A stretch of 64,000 nt of DNA from Leptolyngbya sp. KIOST-1 (GTDB taxonomy: Bacteria; Cyanobacteriota; Cyanobacteriia; Phormidesmidales; Phormidesmidaceae): NCBI RefSeq assembly GCF_000763385.1, contig NZ_JQFA01000002.1, positions 186,001-250,000 of the forward strand, written 5' to 3'. A program made the position numbers and the translations under genes. Below, piece after piece: positions 41,249-50,237 of the stretch; position 1 is the first letter of the stretch, and every line of letters begins with the position of its first letter. The notes beneath the pieces were generated by a model, which saw only the letters and a program-made list of their open reading frames with translations, searched no databases and was not told the origin of the DNA.

Positions 41249-43735
41249 ATGGGCGTTCGATTGCAGGGGTTCGTGCTGCTGGCGGCATCGCTAGCACTGG
41301 TACCAGTGGCGGCGCAGGCCGAAACGGGGTTGTCTTTAGGGAACATGGCCCCGCCCAGTGGTCAGGCAGCAGACCTGGCCCAGGCGGTGAGGCAAATTAC
41401 CGGGGTGCGGGTAGAGCCCGACGGTGAGGGACTGCGGCTGGTGCTGGAGGCTGACGGAGCACTGGGGGAACCGACCACATCGGTGGTGGGCAATGCCCTG
41501 GTGGCCGAGATTCCCAATGCGGTGCTGGCCCTGCCCGGTGGGGATAACTTTGAGCAGTTTAGCCCCACCGAGGGCATTGCCCTAGTAAGCCTCGCCAACG
41601 AGCCCGGCAACCGGGTACGGGTCTCCATTACCGGCAACGATGGGCCGCCAGCGGTGAATGTAAGCGCTGGAACTGCGGGACTGGTACTGGGCATTGCGCC
41701 GGGGTTGGGTCTGGCCTCGGGCGATGACAACGCTATCCGCATTGGGGTGACAGGGGAAGGCGACGAGGGCTACGCGCCACGAAATGCCACCTCGGCCACC
41801 CGTACCGATACCCCCCTGCGCGACGTTCCGCGCACCATTCAGGTCATTCCCGAACAAGTGTTGGAGGATCAGGCCATTACTCGCGTAGGCGATGCCGTGC
41901 GCAACGTCAGCGGTGTGGTGCAGGATGGCGGCTTTGGCAGCACCACCGACCAGCTCAATATTCGCGGCTTTTTTACTAGCGGCATTTTTATCGATGGGTT
42001 TAGGGGCGATGGCTCGGGGTTTGCCGAAACCGCCAATGTGGAGCGCATTGAGGTGCTGCGGGGGCCAGCATCGGTTTTGTTTGGCAACACAGAGCCCGGC
42101 GGGATTATTAACCTCGTTACCAAGCAGCCCCTCGACGAGCCGTTCTATGGTCTAGAACTCCAGGCGGGCAGCTACGGGTTTATTCGCCCCACGATCGATT
42201 TGACTGGGCCGATCACTAGCGATCGCACCATCCTCTACCGCTTTAATGGGGCCTACGAACGCGCCAATGGCTTCCGGGCCTTCGACCAAACTATCAACCG
42301 CTATTTTGCTGCGCCGTCGTTGGCCTTTAGCCTGGGCGATGCCACAACGTTGAATCTAGACTTTACCTACCGCAACGACGAACGCCCCTTTGACCGAGGT
42401 TTTTTGGCCATCGGACGGGGTATTGTAGACACCCCACTGAGCCGCATTTTTGGGGAACCTGACGATGTCAGCCGAGTGGAGGAATACGGGGCTGGATACC
42501 GCCTGGAGCACGAGTTTAGCGACAGTTGGGAGGTGCGCAACCAGTTTCGGATGCTATCTACCGATAGCTTTGACTATCGGGCCGAGCCTGTACGGCTGAA
42601 CGAGGCTACGGGAATTTTAACCCGCAACTTCCGCTCTAACGACGACATTGGTGAGGTCTATTCACTGCAAACCGATGTGCTGGGCAACTTTTCGACCGGC
42701 TCGGTTGAGCACGACCTGCTGATTGGGCTAGATCTGCGGCGGCAGACCTCCGGTGGCACCCAACGACGACTGCCGGGCGGATTGACGCCCAGCCTCGATA
42801 TTTTTAATCCGGTCTACAACGTCGTTGAGCGGCCTCCCCTCAGCGCCCTCACCAATGAGGTGCGGAATAACAGCGATCGCACCAATGCCCTCGGCCTTTT
42901 TGTGCAGGATCAGATCCAGATTCTCGACAACCTGATCGTGGTTGCGGGGGGGCGGTTTGATGTGGTTTCGCAATACAGCCGCAACAACCGCACCGGTACT
43001 GACTCTGGCCAGGATGTGACAGCATTTACCCCCACGGTTGGCGTGGTCTATCAGCCGATCGAGCCGGTTTCAATCTATGCCAACTATGCGCGATCGTTTC
43101 AACCCAACTTTGGCACCAGTGTCGATGGTAACTTTCTACCTCCAGAGCGCGGCACTCAGTACGAGGTGGGTGTTCAGGCCGCTATCCGCGATCGCCTCAT
43201 CGCCTCGCTGGCGCTCTACAGCATCACCAAAACCAACCTGGCCACCACCGATCCCGTCAACCCAGATTTCAGCATCCCCATTGCTGCGCAACGCAGCGGC
43301 GGCATGGATCTGAATGTCGCGGGCGAAATTCTCCCCGGTTGGAATGTCATCGCCTCCTATGGCTACATTGATTCCGCCTACACCGAGGAGTATTTTGGCC
43401 TACCTCCAGGCAGCCGGGTGCAAAATGTGCCCAGGCATACGGCCAGCCTGTGGAGCACCTACGAAATTCAAAGCGGCAATTTGCAGGGGCTAGGCTTTGG
43501 GGCCGGGGTGTTTTATACCGGCGATCGCGCCGGAGATTTTGAAGACACCTTCGATTTGCCCAGCTTCGTGCGCACTGACGCGGCGGTGTTTTACCGGCGC
43601 AATAACTGGCGGGCTGCTATTAATGTGCAAAACCTGTTTGACGTGCGCTACTTCAAAGCTAATAACTTTGGCCGGGTTGCCATTGAACCCGGCGCACCCC
43701 TGACGGTTGTTGGGTCGCTGTCGATTGATTTTTAG
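41249..43735 (+). CDS. TonB-dependent siderophore receptor with N-terminal AMIN domain, second copy
   Basis: The ATG at 41249 follows AGGTGG and gives an 828-residue outer-membrane protein. Signal peptide (LLAASLALVPVAAQA), AMIN domain (VRQITGVRVEPDGEGLRLVL to about 160), plug (TDTPLRDVPRTIQVIPEQVL, then INLVTKQPLDEP) and barrel ending VGSLSIDF. It lacks the low-complexity spacer seen before AMIN in the first copy, which supports that spacer being an insertion there. The FecB-like gene follows by 18 bases. It is clearly paralogous to the receptors at 34257 and 53081; the ligand specificity probably differs. Confidence 0.93.
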   Translation: MGVRLQGFVLLAASLALVPVAAQAETGLSLGNMAPPSGQAADLAQAVRQITGVRVEPDGEGLRLVLEADGALGEPTTSVVGNALVAEIPNAVLALPGGDNFEQFSPTEGIALVSLANEPGNRVRVSITGNDGPPAVNVSAGTAGLVLGIAPGLGLASGDDNAIRIGVTGEGDEGYAPRNATSATRTDTPLRDVPRTIQVIPEQVLEDQAITRVGDAVRNVSGVVQDGGFGSTTDQLNIRGFFTSGIFIDGFRGDGSGFAETANVERIEVLRGPASVLFGNTEPGGIINLVTKQPLDEPFYGLELQAGSYGFIRPTIDLTGPITSDRTILYRFNGAYERANGFRAFDQTINRYFAAPSLAFSLGDATTLNLDFTYRNDERPFDRGFLAIGRGIVDTPLSRIFGEPDDVSRVEEYGAGYRLEHEFSDSWEVRNQFRMLSTDSFDYRAEPVRLNEATGILTRNFRSNDDIGEVYSLQTDVLGNFSTGSVEHDLLIGLDLRRQTSGGTQRRLPGGLTPSLDIFNPVYNVVERPPLSALTNEVRNNSDRTNALGLFVQDQIQILDNLIVVAGGRFDVVSQYSRNNRTGTDSGQDVTAFTPTVGVVYQPIEPVSIYANYARSFQPNFGTSVDGNFLPPERGTQYEVGVQAAIRDRLIASLALYSITKTNLATTDPVNPDFSIPIAAQRSGGMDLNVAGEILPGWNVIASYGYIDSAYTEEYFGLPPGSRVQNVPRHTASLWSTYEIQSGNLQGLGFGAGVFYTGDRAGDFEDTFDLPSFVRTDAAVFYRRNNWRAAINVQNLFDVRYFKANNFGRVAIEPGAPLTVVGSLSIDF

Positions 43736-43753
43736 GATTTTGAGTGTTAGCGA

Positions 43754-44791
43754 ATGCCCATGGATGGTGACAGAATGACTCGACAACTTTTCTGTGGCAG
43801 CCTAGGAAAGCGGAGATGGCGATGGCTTGTCTTAGGGTTGTTGATATGTCTTGCTGTCGTCATCCTGGGCAGTGCCTGCACACCCAATGCCTCTACTCAA
43901 AGGGACGGTGCCCTCGCCAGCGCCGACTGTCGAGTCATTCGCCATGCTAGGGGTGAAACCTGTGTGCCCAACGACCCGCAGCGTATCGTAGTTTTAGGTG
44001 GTTTAGAGGATGCGCTGAGCTTAGGTATTAAGCCAATTGGCAGTGACGAATTAAATGCTGAAGGCATTCACCTGAGCGGTATGCTCGACGGCATTGAGGA
44101 TGTGGGCGGCAACGATGCCCCCAACCTTGAGAAAATTTTGGCGCTAAAGCCAGACTTCATAATTGGCGGAGATTATGTCTCAGCTAACTATGGTGCCTTA
44201 TCTAAAATCGCCCCCACAGTCTTGATTGCCTACGGGCATAGTGGTCAGTGGAAAGAGTTTTTCATGGGCTACGCAGAAGCTTTTGATAAGACCGCAGCAG
44301 CCCAGCAGGTCATGGACGATTATTACGCCCGCGCAGAAGACTTTAAGACCCAGATGGGAGACCGCGCGGCTGAATTAGAGGTGTCGATCGTGCGGGTATA
44401 CCCAACCCATGTGAACCTGTACCTCAAAGATTCATTTTGTGGCACGGTGGTTGCTGATGCTGGTCTGTCTCGACCCCCATCTCAAGATTTAACCGCATCG
44501 GAGGCCAATGCGTTATTTGGCAATAGCATTCAGTACACTATCAGTCGCGAAAAACTATCCGATGCTGATGGTGATGCTATTTTTATCTGGACTTATGGGT
44601 ATCAAGATGGCATTGCCCAGCAGGCCCAGACTGAGAAAGGTAGGCTTATGGGTGATCCGCTGTGGTCTACCTTAAATGCGGTTCAGAATGGGCAGGTTCA
44701 TGAAGTTCCTTCCTATTGGATTGGCAGCGGCCCGATCGCCGCCAATGCTATTCTCGATGACCTGTTTAACTATTTGGTGGAGGACTCGTAG
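43754..44791 (+). CDS. Iron-siderophore ABC substrate-binding lipoprotein (FecB-like), second copy
   Basis: The protein is 345 residues. The signal peptide is followed by a lipobox (LGSAC). The ATG at 43775 (MTRQLFCG) is an alternative start. The binding-protein fold appears in RIVVLGGLEDALSLGIKPIG, LEKILALKPDFIIGGDY and VQNGQVHEVPSYWIGSGP. It is less similar to the first and third copies than they are to each other (no ELCGQ segment), matching a different siderophore. It sits between the receptor gene and a DUF1636 gene with tight spacing, in one operon. Confidence 0.9.
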   Translation: MPMDGDRMTRQLFCGSLGKRRWRWLVLGLLICLAVVILGSACTPNASTQRDGALASADCRVIRHARGETCVPNDPQRIVVLGGLEDALSLGIKPIGSDELNAEGIHLSGMLDGIEDVGGNDAPNLEKILALKPDFIIGGDYVSANYGALSKIAPTVLIAYGHSGQWKEFFMGYAEAFDKTAAAQQVMDDYYARAEDFKTQMGDRAAELEVSIVRVYPTHVNLYLKDSFCGTVVADAGLSRPPSQDLTASEANALFGNSIQYTISREKLSDADGDAIFIWTYGYQDGIAQQAQTEKGRLMGDPLWSTLNAVQNGQVHEVPSYWIGSGPIAANAILDDLFNYLVEDS

Positions 44792-44793
44792 CC

Positions 44794-45165
44794 ATGCCAG
44801 ACCAGTTAATTGTCTGCAAAAGCTGCGGCTTTTCGGTGGATGAAGAAAAGCGCGATGGCGAAACGGGCGGGGGGCACCTGCTAAAGCAGTTGGAAACCCT
44901 GTACGAGCAGTGGCCCCGCCAAGCTGAGCTGACCATTGAGACCACTGGCTGCCTCTGCATTTGTGAACAGCCCTGCGCGATCGCCTACGTGGGTACCGGC
45001 AAACCCACCTACCTCTTCACCGACCTCGACCCCACCACCTGCGCCGCCGACCTGCTCACCGCCGCTGAGCTCTATCTCGATTGCGACGATGGTATGGTGC
45101 CCTGCTTCAAGCTGCCCGATGCGCTGCAAGCTCACAGAACGGCGCGAATTCCGCCTGCGTGTTGA
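44794..45165 (+). CDS. DUF1636 family metal-binding-like protein
   Basis: This 123-residue protein is rich in Cys: CKSCG at the start, CLCICEQPC in the centre and CDDGMVPCFK near the end. The arrangement fits DUF1636, a thioredoxin-like [2Fe-2S]-type family of unknown function. It starts two bases after the FecB-like stop and is probably translated with it. In this module it takes the position that the sucrase/ferredoxin-like protein holds in the other two, so it may play a matching redox role (inference). Confidence 0.75.
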   Translation: MPDQLIVCKSCGFSVDEEKRDGETGGGHLLKQLETLYEQWPRQAELTIETTGCLCICEQPCAIAYVGTGKPTYLFTDLDPTTCAADLLTAAELYLDCDDGMVPCFKLPDALQAHRTARIPPAC

Positions 45166-45415
45166 GTGGGTTTGGTGGGGGCCAATGGTTTCTCCTGGCC
45201 GCCGTTGTCGACAATCGCGTGTCAGTTTCGAGCGTATTCCCAGGGGTTGGGAGTGAAATGTTTCCCCAGGATGGATGGATTTTCGTTGTCGAAGCAGCTT
45301 AGGGGAGATCTGCGATCGCACTCAATGTATGGCGGATGGGGGATGCAGCGATCGCTGTTGCTGCTTACGCTAACCAATAGGTGCTCCCCGGAGCCGACGT
45401 AAAAGAAGTGGTCTT

Positions 45416-45625
45416 ATGGCTGAGAATCAACAAAATAACCCCGACAACGCTCAATCTGCTGAGGGGGAAACTTTCGACCCCCGTGACCTGGTAAATAAAG
45501 GCGGCTACGACAAAGACCCCCGAGAAATTATTGCGAATCCTGCTGTCACCCCTGAAATGCTTGGCGATCGCCGCGACGAAGACGGCGTAGGCATGGGGCA
45601 AGACGATAACCAAGACTCTGAATAG
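45416..45625 (+). CDS. Small disordered protein of unknown function
   Basis: A 69-residue hydrophilic protein, rich in Asp, Asn, Gln and Glu (MAENQQNNPDNAQSAEGETF) with no hydrophobic segment. It contains RDLVNKGGYDKDPREIIANP in the middle. I do not recognise the family. A clear terminator 35 bases after the stop and a free-standing position support it being expressed. The 250 bases before it hold no gene. Confidence 0.6.
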   Translation: MAENQQNNPDNAQSAEGETFDPRDLVNKGGYDKDPREIIANPAVTPEMLGDRRDEDGVGMGQDDNQDSE

Positions 45626-45659
45626 TTTTATTGCGGGATTCAAGGTTAAGGTCGATGAA

Positions 45660-45699
45660 GGCTAGGTAGTGCATTGGCGCTGCCTAGCCCAATTTTTTT
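45660..45699 (+). terminator. Rho-independent terminator after the small disordered-protein gene
   Basis: GGCTAGGTAG pairs with CTGCCTAGCC (one G-U pair) across a 10-base loop, followed by CAATTTTTTT. Confidence 0.85.
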
Positions 45700-45831
45700 C
45701 CCTGAAACTGTATTTTTGCGCCTTTGGCTGCTGTCCCGTCTTCAGGGCGATCGCGCCCATTGAGTAAAATCTTTCTGGAATGGTTGGGTTGACGAAGGAA
45801 AGCCAGCTACAGGAAATATGCGATCGCGTGT

Positions 45832-46272
45832 CTATGACTGCCAGTCAATCGGCTCCTCAAAAATTTCTGCTTCCGAGAAGGGACAAGATTGGGGAAGTTG
45901 TTTGATGTTGAGAGGTGTTTCTCTATCTACCAGGTTTAACCCAGATCGATAGCCCTTGAGAGTTGCTTCAGCCAAATAGGGCCTCAAGCTGGGGTTTTCT
46001 GCCAGGTGCTCCTGAATGCGCTCCCGCTGTTCTCGGATGGTGGCAGCCCAGCTTTTAGATCGGGCCTCTGGCTGATAGCGCCATTTGAGCAGATGCCCTA
46101 GCAACACTCCTAGCCGGTTACGCAACCCTTGCCGTTCTTGCCGACCCAGCGACTCTATCTCCTCGATCAGGTTGTCAATATCCAGTTCCCCCAGTTGACC
46201 TGAGCGCAATAGCTCGACTTGACGCTGAGCCCAGGCGTAAAAATCTTGCTCATAGAGCGTGGTGGTTTGCAT
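45832..46272 (-). CDS. DUF29 family protein
   Basis: The ATG at 46272 gives 146 residues starting MQTTTLYEQDFYAWAQRQVE, the usual DUF29 beginning. The pattern continues with DNLIEEIESLGRQERQGLRN, LLKWRYQPEARSKSWAATIR and the closing PQSCPFSEAEIF. This helical family is abundant in cyanobacteria and has no established function. The frame remains open 20 codons upstream, without family similarity. It is an orphan between the second uptake module and the pseudogene at 46462. Confidence 0.88.
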   Translation of the reverse strand: MQTTTLYEQDFYAWAQRQVELLRSGQLGELDIDNLIEEIESLGRQERQGLRNRLGVLLGHLLKWRYQPEARSKSWAATIREQRERIQEHLAENPSLRPYLAEATLKGYRSGLNLVDRETPLNIKQLPQSCPFSEAEIFEEPIDWQS

Positions 46273-46355
46273 GGGCGTGACCGTAACGATAAAGCCTGTT
46301 CTGCCATTATAGAAACTCCGCCAAGCAGCCAAAAAACTCCGTCTGGGGCTCTTTT

Positions 46356-46461
46356 GGGGAGTGGGAGGGTGGGAGAGTGGATGGGTAGATGGGTGGGGGG
46401 GTGGATGGGTGGATGGGTGGATGGGTGGGAGGGTGGATGGGTAGGAGAGTGGGTGAGTGGG
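46356..46461. repeat. G-rich octamer array next to the four-helix-bundle pseudogene
   Basis: GTGGGAGG, GTGGGAGA and GTGGATGG octamers run to the stop codon of the pseudogene on the other strand. Both AG-type and TAG-type units are present. No core was found. Confidence 0.7.
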
Positions 46462-46845
46462 TTATTGGATTGTCCAGGGGGAAGCGGTTTTGATCATGTT
46501 GACGAGTTGCCCTAAGACTTGGTCGTAGTTGCGATAGAGGTCTCTACCGGCTTCAGAAGCTAAATATTGTCATCTAACCGCAAACTCTAACCAAATTTGG
46601 GTTTCTGTCGCTTCAGCCTGGCAGTCACTGATTTTTGCCACAAAAGCAGCTTGGTATCGCCGTTTTCGCCAGGCTTCTCCCAAATTTGCACACACTGATC
46701 GAGACGACCTGCGAATCTGGTCAATCAAGCAATATCTCTCCTCAACCGGAAATCGCTTAGATACCTCAAAAATCTCCATAGCTGTGGCAAAAGCCACCTG
46801 ATAAACCTCCAAATCCCGATAACTCCTAACCAATTGCCTAGCCAT
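46462..46845 (-). pseudogene. Four-helix bundle (S23-type) protein gene with an in-frame stop
   Basis: Reading from the ATG at 46845, the protein begins QLVRSYRDLEVYQVAFATAM and has RSSRSVCANLGEAWRKRRY, the signature of the four-helix-bundle family related to 23S rRNA intervening-sequence proteins. A TGA at 46572-46570 interrupts it after WLEFAVR. The same frame continues with the expected last helix (YLASEAGRDLYRNYDQVLGQ) and ends at TAA 46464-46462 after SPWTIQ. One base change would restore it, so this is a young nonsense mutation or a truncated protein lacking its last helix. Confidence 0.8.
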
Positions 46846-46879
46846 CCTTCTACCCTTTCCTTACCATCTCTCTCCAAAT

Positions 46880-46965
46880 AATTCCCATCCACCCCCTACC
46901 CATCCACCCATCCACCCCCTACCCATCCACCCATCCACCCCCTACCCATCCACCCATCCACCCCC
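46880..46965. repeat. C-rich array immediately before the second ABC exporter
   Basis: CCATCCAC octamers and CCCCTACC units repeat in blocks of about 23 bases and run directly to the ATG at 46966. A ribosome-binding site is not visible, so the array forms the entire leader. No core or G-rich arm adjoins it. Confidence 0.7.
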
Positions 46966-49083
46966 ATGCCCCCCATCCACCACCTACTCTGGCAACTCAT
47001 CCGCTACGCCCAGCGGCTCTACTGGGTCGATACCCTGCTGTGGCTGTTCATTCTAGGTCTGCCGGCGGTGCCGGGGCTGATCATTCGCGAGTTTTTTGAT
47101 ACTCTCACTGGCGAATCGCGCTTTGATAGCTCGCCCTGGGTGTGGATTGGGCTACTGCTGGCGGTGGGGCTGGCGCGGGTGGTGGCGATTTTTGTGGGGC
47201 GCATTACCAAAACCCAGCATCGGTTTTTAATCAGCGGGCTGGTGCGCCATAACTTGCTCTACGAATTACTCAAGCGGCCTGGGGCGGAACTAGCGACCGG
47301 GGGGGTGGGGCAGCATAACGCCTCGCCGGGGGAAATTCTCAGCTACTTCCGCGACGATGCGGCCCAGATTGAGGATGTGGTGGTGGGCACCAATGAAATC
47401 TTCGGGGCCGGAGTGTTTGCCATGGGCTCCGTGGCGCTGCTGCTGATCGTCAACCCAACCATGACCCTACTCGTGTTTTTGCCGTTGTGCGCGATCGCCC
47501 TCCTCGCCCACCAGGCCGAACACCGCCTTAAACGCTACCGTCGCGCCAGCCGCCAGGCCACCCAGCGGGTCACCGGACTGATTGGCGAACTGTTTACGGC
47601 GGTGCAGGCGGTCAAAGTCGCCGGGGCAGAAGCCCAAATGCTGGCGGAACTGCGGGAACGGTGCGATCGCCGCCGCGATCTGATGGTGCGTGACCAGGTG
47701 TTCACCGCCATCCTCAACTCCGCCTTTGAAAACGTCGTCAGCCTCGGCACCGGGTTAATTTTGCTGGTTGCCGCCCAGAGCCTCGGTGCCCAGGGCAGCC
47801 TCACCGTGGGCGACTTTGCCCTGTTCGTCTACTACCTCTCCTTCGTTACCTACTTCCTCGCGTTTCTCGGCGGCTTTATGGCCGTCACTAAGCAGAGCGA
47901 AGTTTCCTTTGAGCGGATGGGGGGATTGGTGGGGGAGTGGGAGGGTGGGAGGGTGGGAGAGTGGGAGAGTGGGAGGGTGGGAGAGTGGGAGGGTGAGAGC
48001 GTTGATGGGGCCACAACCGCCGAAGGAGACCAATCCCATCCACCCATTCATCCATCTACCCGCCCACCCGCCTACCCGCCTACCCATCTACCCATCCACC
48101 CATTCACCCATCCACCCGCCTACCCCCTCACCCATCCCCACCCCCTCTACCTCAAACCCCTCCTTGGCCCAGAACCAACCTTACCGGCGATCGCCTCCGA
48201 CTCCCCGCCCGCCCCCCTCCACGAGCTACGGGTGGAGGGGTTGACCTACCGCTATGCTGGTGGGGGCGGTATCAGTGACATTAGCTTTACCCTCACCCCA
48301 GGTAGCCTGACGGTGATTACGGGCCAGGTGGGGGCGGGGAAAACTACTCTGTTGCGGGTACTGCTAGGGCTATTGCCCCGGCAGGCTGGGGCGCTTTACT
48401 GGAATGGTCAGCCCATTGCCGATCCGGCGAATTTTTTGGTGCCGCCTCGGGCTGCCTATACGCCGCAGATTCCCCAACTCTTCAGTGCCTCGCTGCGGGA
48501 CAATCTGCTGCTGGGGTTGGGGGACACAGTTGGCCCAGAGCAGCTTGAGCGGGCGATTGCCGCCGCCGTCTTCGACCAGGATCTGGCCACCCTGCCCGAG
48601 GGTCTCGATACCCGAGTGGGCACGCGCGGCTTTCGCCTCTCTGGCGGGCAAAAGCAGCGGGCCGCGGCGGCCCGCATGCTGCTGCGTCAGCCCGCCCTGC
48701 TGGTGTTCGATGACCTCAGCAGCGCCCTGGATGTGGAAACCGAGCAGCGGCTGTGGGAGGGGTTGTTTGGGGGTGGGAGAGTGGGAGGGTGGGAGGGTGG
48801 GAGGGTAGGAGAGTGGGAGAGTGGGAGGGTGGGAGGGTGGGAGGGTAGGAGAGTGGGAGGGTGGGAGAGTGGGAGAGTTGAGGGGGCGAAAACCGCTGAA
48901 ATAGAAAAATCCCATCCACCCATCCACCCACCAACCCGCCTACCCACCAACCCGCCTACCCACCAACCCGCCTACCCACCAACCCATCCACCCACCTGCC
49001 TCGTCGTCTCCCACCGCCCTGCCGTCCTGCAGCGAGCCGATCAGGTTCTGTATCTCGACAATGGGCAGCTACACGTCCAGTAG
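46966..49083 (+). CDS. ABC exporter (membrane domain plus ATPase) with two in-frame repeat inserts
   Basis: The protein is 705 residues. Residues 10-310 form the membrane domain. Insert one (about 321-394) lies in the linker to the ATPase. The ATPase then has GQVGAGKTT (Walker A, near 453), LSGGQKQR, and LVFDDLSSALD where the usual catalytic Glu is Asp. Insert two (about 601-677) lies between the D-loop (SSALD) and the H-loop (VVSHRPAV). Both inserts are octamer elements translating as VGEWESGR repeats, TAEGDQS or TAEIEKS, then Pro-rich tracts. Without them the length would be near 555, normal for a half exporter. It is upstream of the FecCD permease genes; siderophore export is plausible. 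Confidence 0.85.
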   Translation: MPPIHHLLWQLIRYAQRLYWVDTLLWLFILGLPAVPGLIIREFFDTLTGESRFDSSPWVWIGLLLAVGLARVVAIFVGRITKTQHRFLISGLVRHNLLYELLKRPGAELATGGVGQHNASPGEILSYFRDDAAQIEDVVVGTNEIFGAGVFAMGSVALLLIVNPTMTLLVFLPLCAIALLAHQAEHRLKRYRRASRQATQRVTGLIGELFTAVQAVKVAGAEAQMLAELRERCDRRRDLMVRDQVFTAILNSAFENVVSLGTGLILLVAAQSLGAQGSLTVGDFALFVYYLSFVTYFLAFLGGFMAVTKQSEVSFERMGGLVGEWEGGRVGEWESGRVGEWEGESVDGATTAEGDQSHPPIHPSTRPPAYPPTHLPIHPFTHPPAYPLTHPHPLYLKPLLGPEPTLPAIASDSPPAPLHELRVEGLTYRYAGGGGISDISFTLTPGSLTVITGQVGAGKTTLLRVLLGLLPRQAGALYWNGQPIADPANFLVPPRAAYTPQIPQLFSASLRDNLLLGLGDTVGPEQLERAIAAAVFDQDLATLPEGLDTRVGTRGFRLSGGQKQRAAAARMLLRQPALLVFDDLSSALDVETEQRLWEGLFGGGRVGGWEGGRVGEWESGRVGGWEGRRVGGWESGRVEGAKTAEIEKSHPPIHPPTRLPTNPPTHQPAYPPTHPPTCLVVSHRPAVLQRADQVLYLDNGQLHVQ
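47928..48147 (+). repeat. Octamer-armed element, first copy inside the second ABC exporter gene (forward)
   Basis: The G-rich arm is at 47928-48010, the variant core ACAACCGCCGAAGGAGACCA at 48013-48032 and the C-rich arm to about 48147. It lies in the linker between membrane and ATPase domains and is in frame. Confidence 0.88.
48769..48998 (+). repeat. Octamer-armed element, second copy inside the second ABC exporter gene (forward)
   Basis: The G-rich arm is at 48769-48885, the core AAAACCGCTGAAATAGAAAA at 48889-48908 and the C-rich arm to about 48998. Two G-arm units contain TAG (near 48817 and 48846), but in both cases the TAG is out of frame. Confidence 0.9.
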
Positions 49084-49183
49084 ATAGGACTTTTTGGCTA
49101 TAGAGAGGGCGATCGCCCAGCAGGGGTATGCCCATAATTAAAACCCTCTGAGGCTTTGCTCTAGGGCAGCGACAGGATATCTT

Positions 49184-49206
49184 TTATAAGAATAAGTTGC
49201 ATTAGG
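49184..49206. promoter_or_regulatory. Fur-like box upstream of the first FecCD permease gene
   Basis: TTATAAGAATAAGTTGCATT is a TAAGAA variant of the TGAGAA sites, ending about 12 bases before the GTG start at 49218. This would place it over the promoter or ribosome-binding region. Confidence 0.4.
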
Positions 49207-49217
49207 GTTTCTGGCCT

Positions 49218-50237
49218 GTGTCGGCGATCGCCCCATCTAAACATTCCGCTCCACCAGCGCTGCTGCTAACCATTGGGCTAGGGGTAGCCGGGCTGGTGCT
49301 GCTGATCTGTCTGCTGGTCAGCATTTTGCTGGGGGCGGCAGACATTGCCCCTGGCACCGTATGGCAGTCTATTTTTCAGTTCGATGGTTCCACCGAGCAT
49401 TTGATCATTCGCACGGTGCGGCTACCCCGCGCCATTCTGGCGGTGGTGGTGGGGGCGGCCCTGGCGGTGGCAGGAGCCATTACCCAGGGGCTCACCCGTA
49501 ACCCCCTGGCGGCCCCCGATATTTTAGGCATCAATGTGGGGGCGGCCCTGGCGATGGTGCTGGCGGTGTTTTTGCGGGGGGGCGGCGGCAGCTATGTGGG
49601 CTTTGCCTTTGCCGGGGCGGCGATCGCCGCTGTCACCGTCTACTGGCTGGGCTCCCTGGGTCGCAGCGGCCTGACGCCCCTGAAGCTGGTAATCGCTGGG
49701 GCGGCGCTCTCCTACCTGCTCAGCTCCCTGACCACGGGCATTCTCATCCTCAGCCAGCGCACCCTGGATGAGATCCGCTTCTGGCTGGCGGGGTCCCTGG
49801 CGGGGCAAGATATCGCCTCCATTCTGCCGGTGCTGCCCTACATTGCCGTAGGCCTGGTAGCCTCTTTGGCCCTGGGACGCCAGTTAACCCTGATGAGCCT
49901 GGGGGAAGATGTAGCCCAGGGTTTGGGCCTGCAAACGGCCTGGGTAAAGGTGGGATCTGCGATCGCCGTGGTTTTGCTGGCCGGTAGCGCCGTCGCCCTG
50001 GCCGGACCCATCGGCTTTGTGGGCCTGGTGGTACCCCACGTCGTCCGCTTTGCCGTCGGCGTCGACTACCGCTGGATTTTGCCCTACTCAATCATTTTTG
50101 GCGGCATTTTGCTCTCGGTCGCCGACACCGCCGCCCGCCTGGTGATCCGCCCCCAGGAGCTACCGGTGGGGATTATGACGGCAGTCATCGGGGCACCGTT
50201 CTTCATTTATTTGGCCAGGTCGAAGATTAAGCGGTGA
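49218..50237 (+). CDS. FecCD-family iron-siderophore ABC permease, first
   Basis: A 339-residue membrane protein with about ten helices, starting at GTG 49218. FecCD motifs: [60 protein letters not shown]-like and GLVVPHVVR. It forms half of the inner-membrane channel for ferric siderophores, probably together with the permease at 50559. No FecE-type ATPase follows; both must borrow one from elsewhere. The two permeases are separated by a long octamer repeat. Confidence 0.93.
   Translation: MSAIAPSKHSAPPALLLTIGLGVAGLVLLICLLVSILLGAADIAPGTVWQSIFQFDGSTEHLIIRTVRLPRAILAVVVGAALAVAGAITQGLTRNPLAAPDILGINVGAALAMVLAVFLRGGGGSYVGFAFAGAAIAAVTVYWLGSLGRSGLTPLKLVIAGAALSYLLSSLTTGILILSQRTLDEIRFWLAGSLAGQDIASILPVLPYIAVGLVASLALGRQLTLMSLGEDVAQGLGLQTAWVKVGSAIAVVLLAGSAVALAGPIGFVGLVVPHVVRFAVGVDYRWILPYSIIFGGILLSVADTAARLVIRPQELPVGIMTAVIGAPFFIYLARSKIKR

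Noticed and set aside
45166-45415. Gene between the DUF1636 and the small disordered-protein genes
   Set aside because: Only short overlapping open frames without similarity; no ribosome-binding site stands out.
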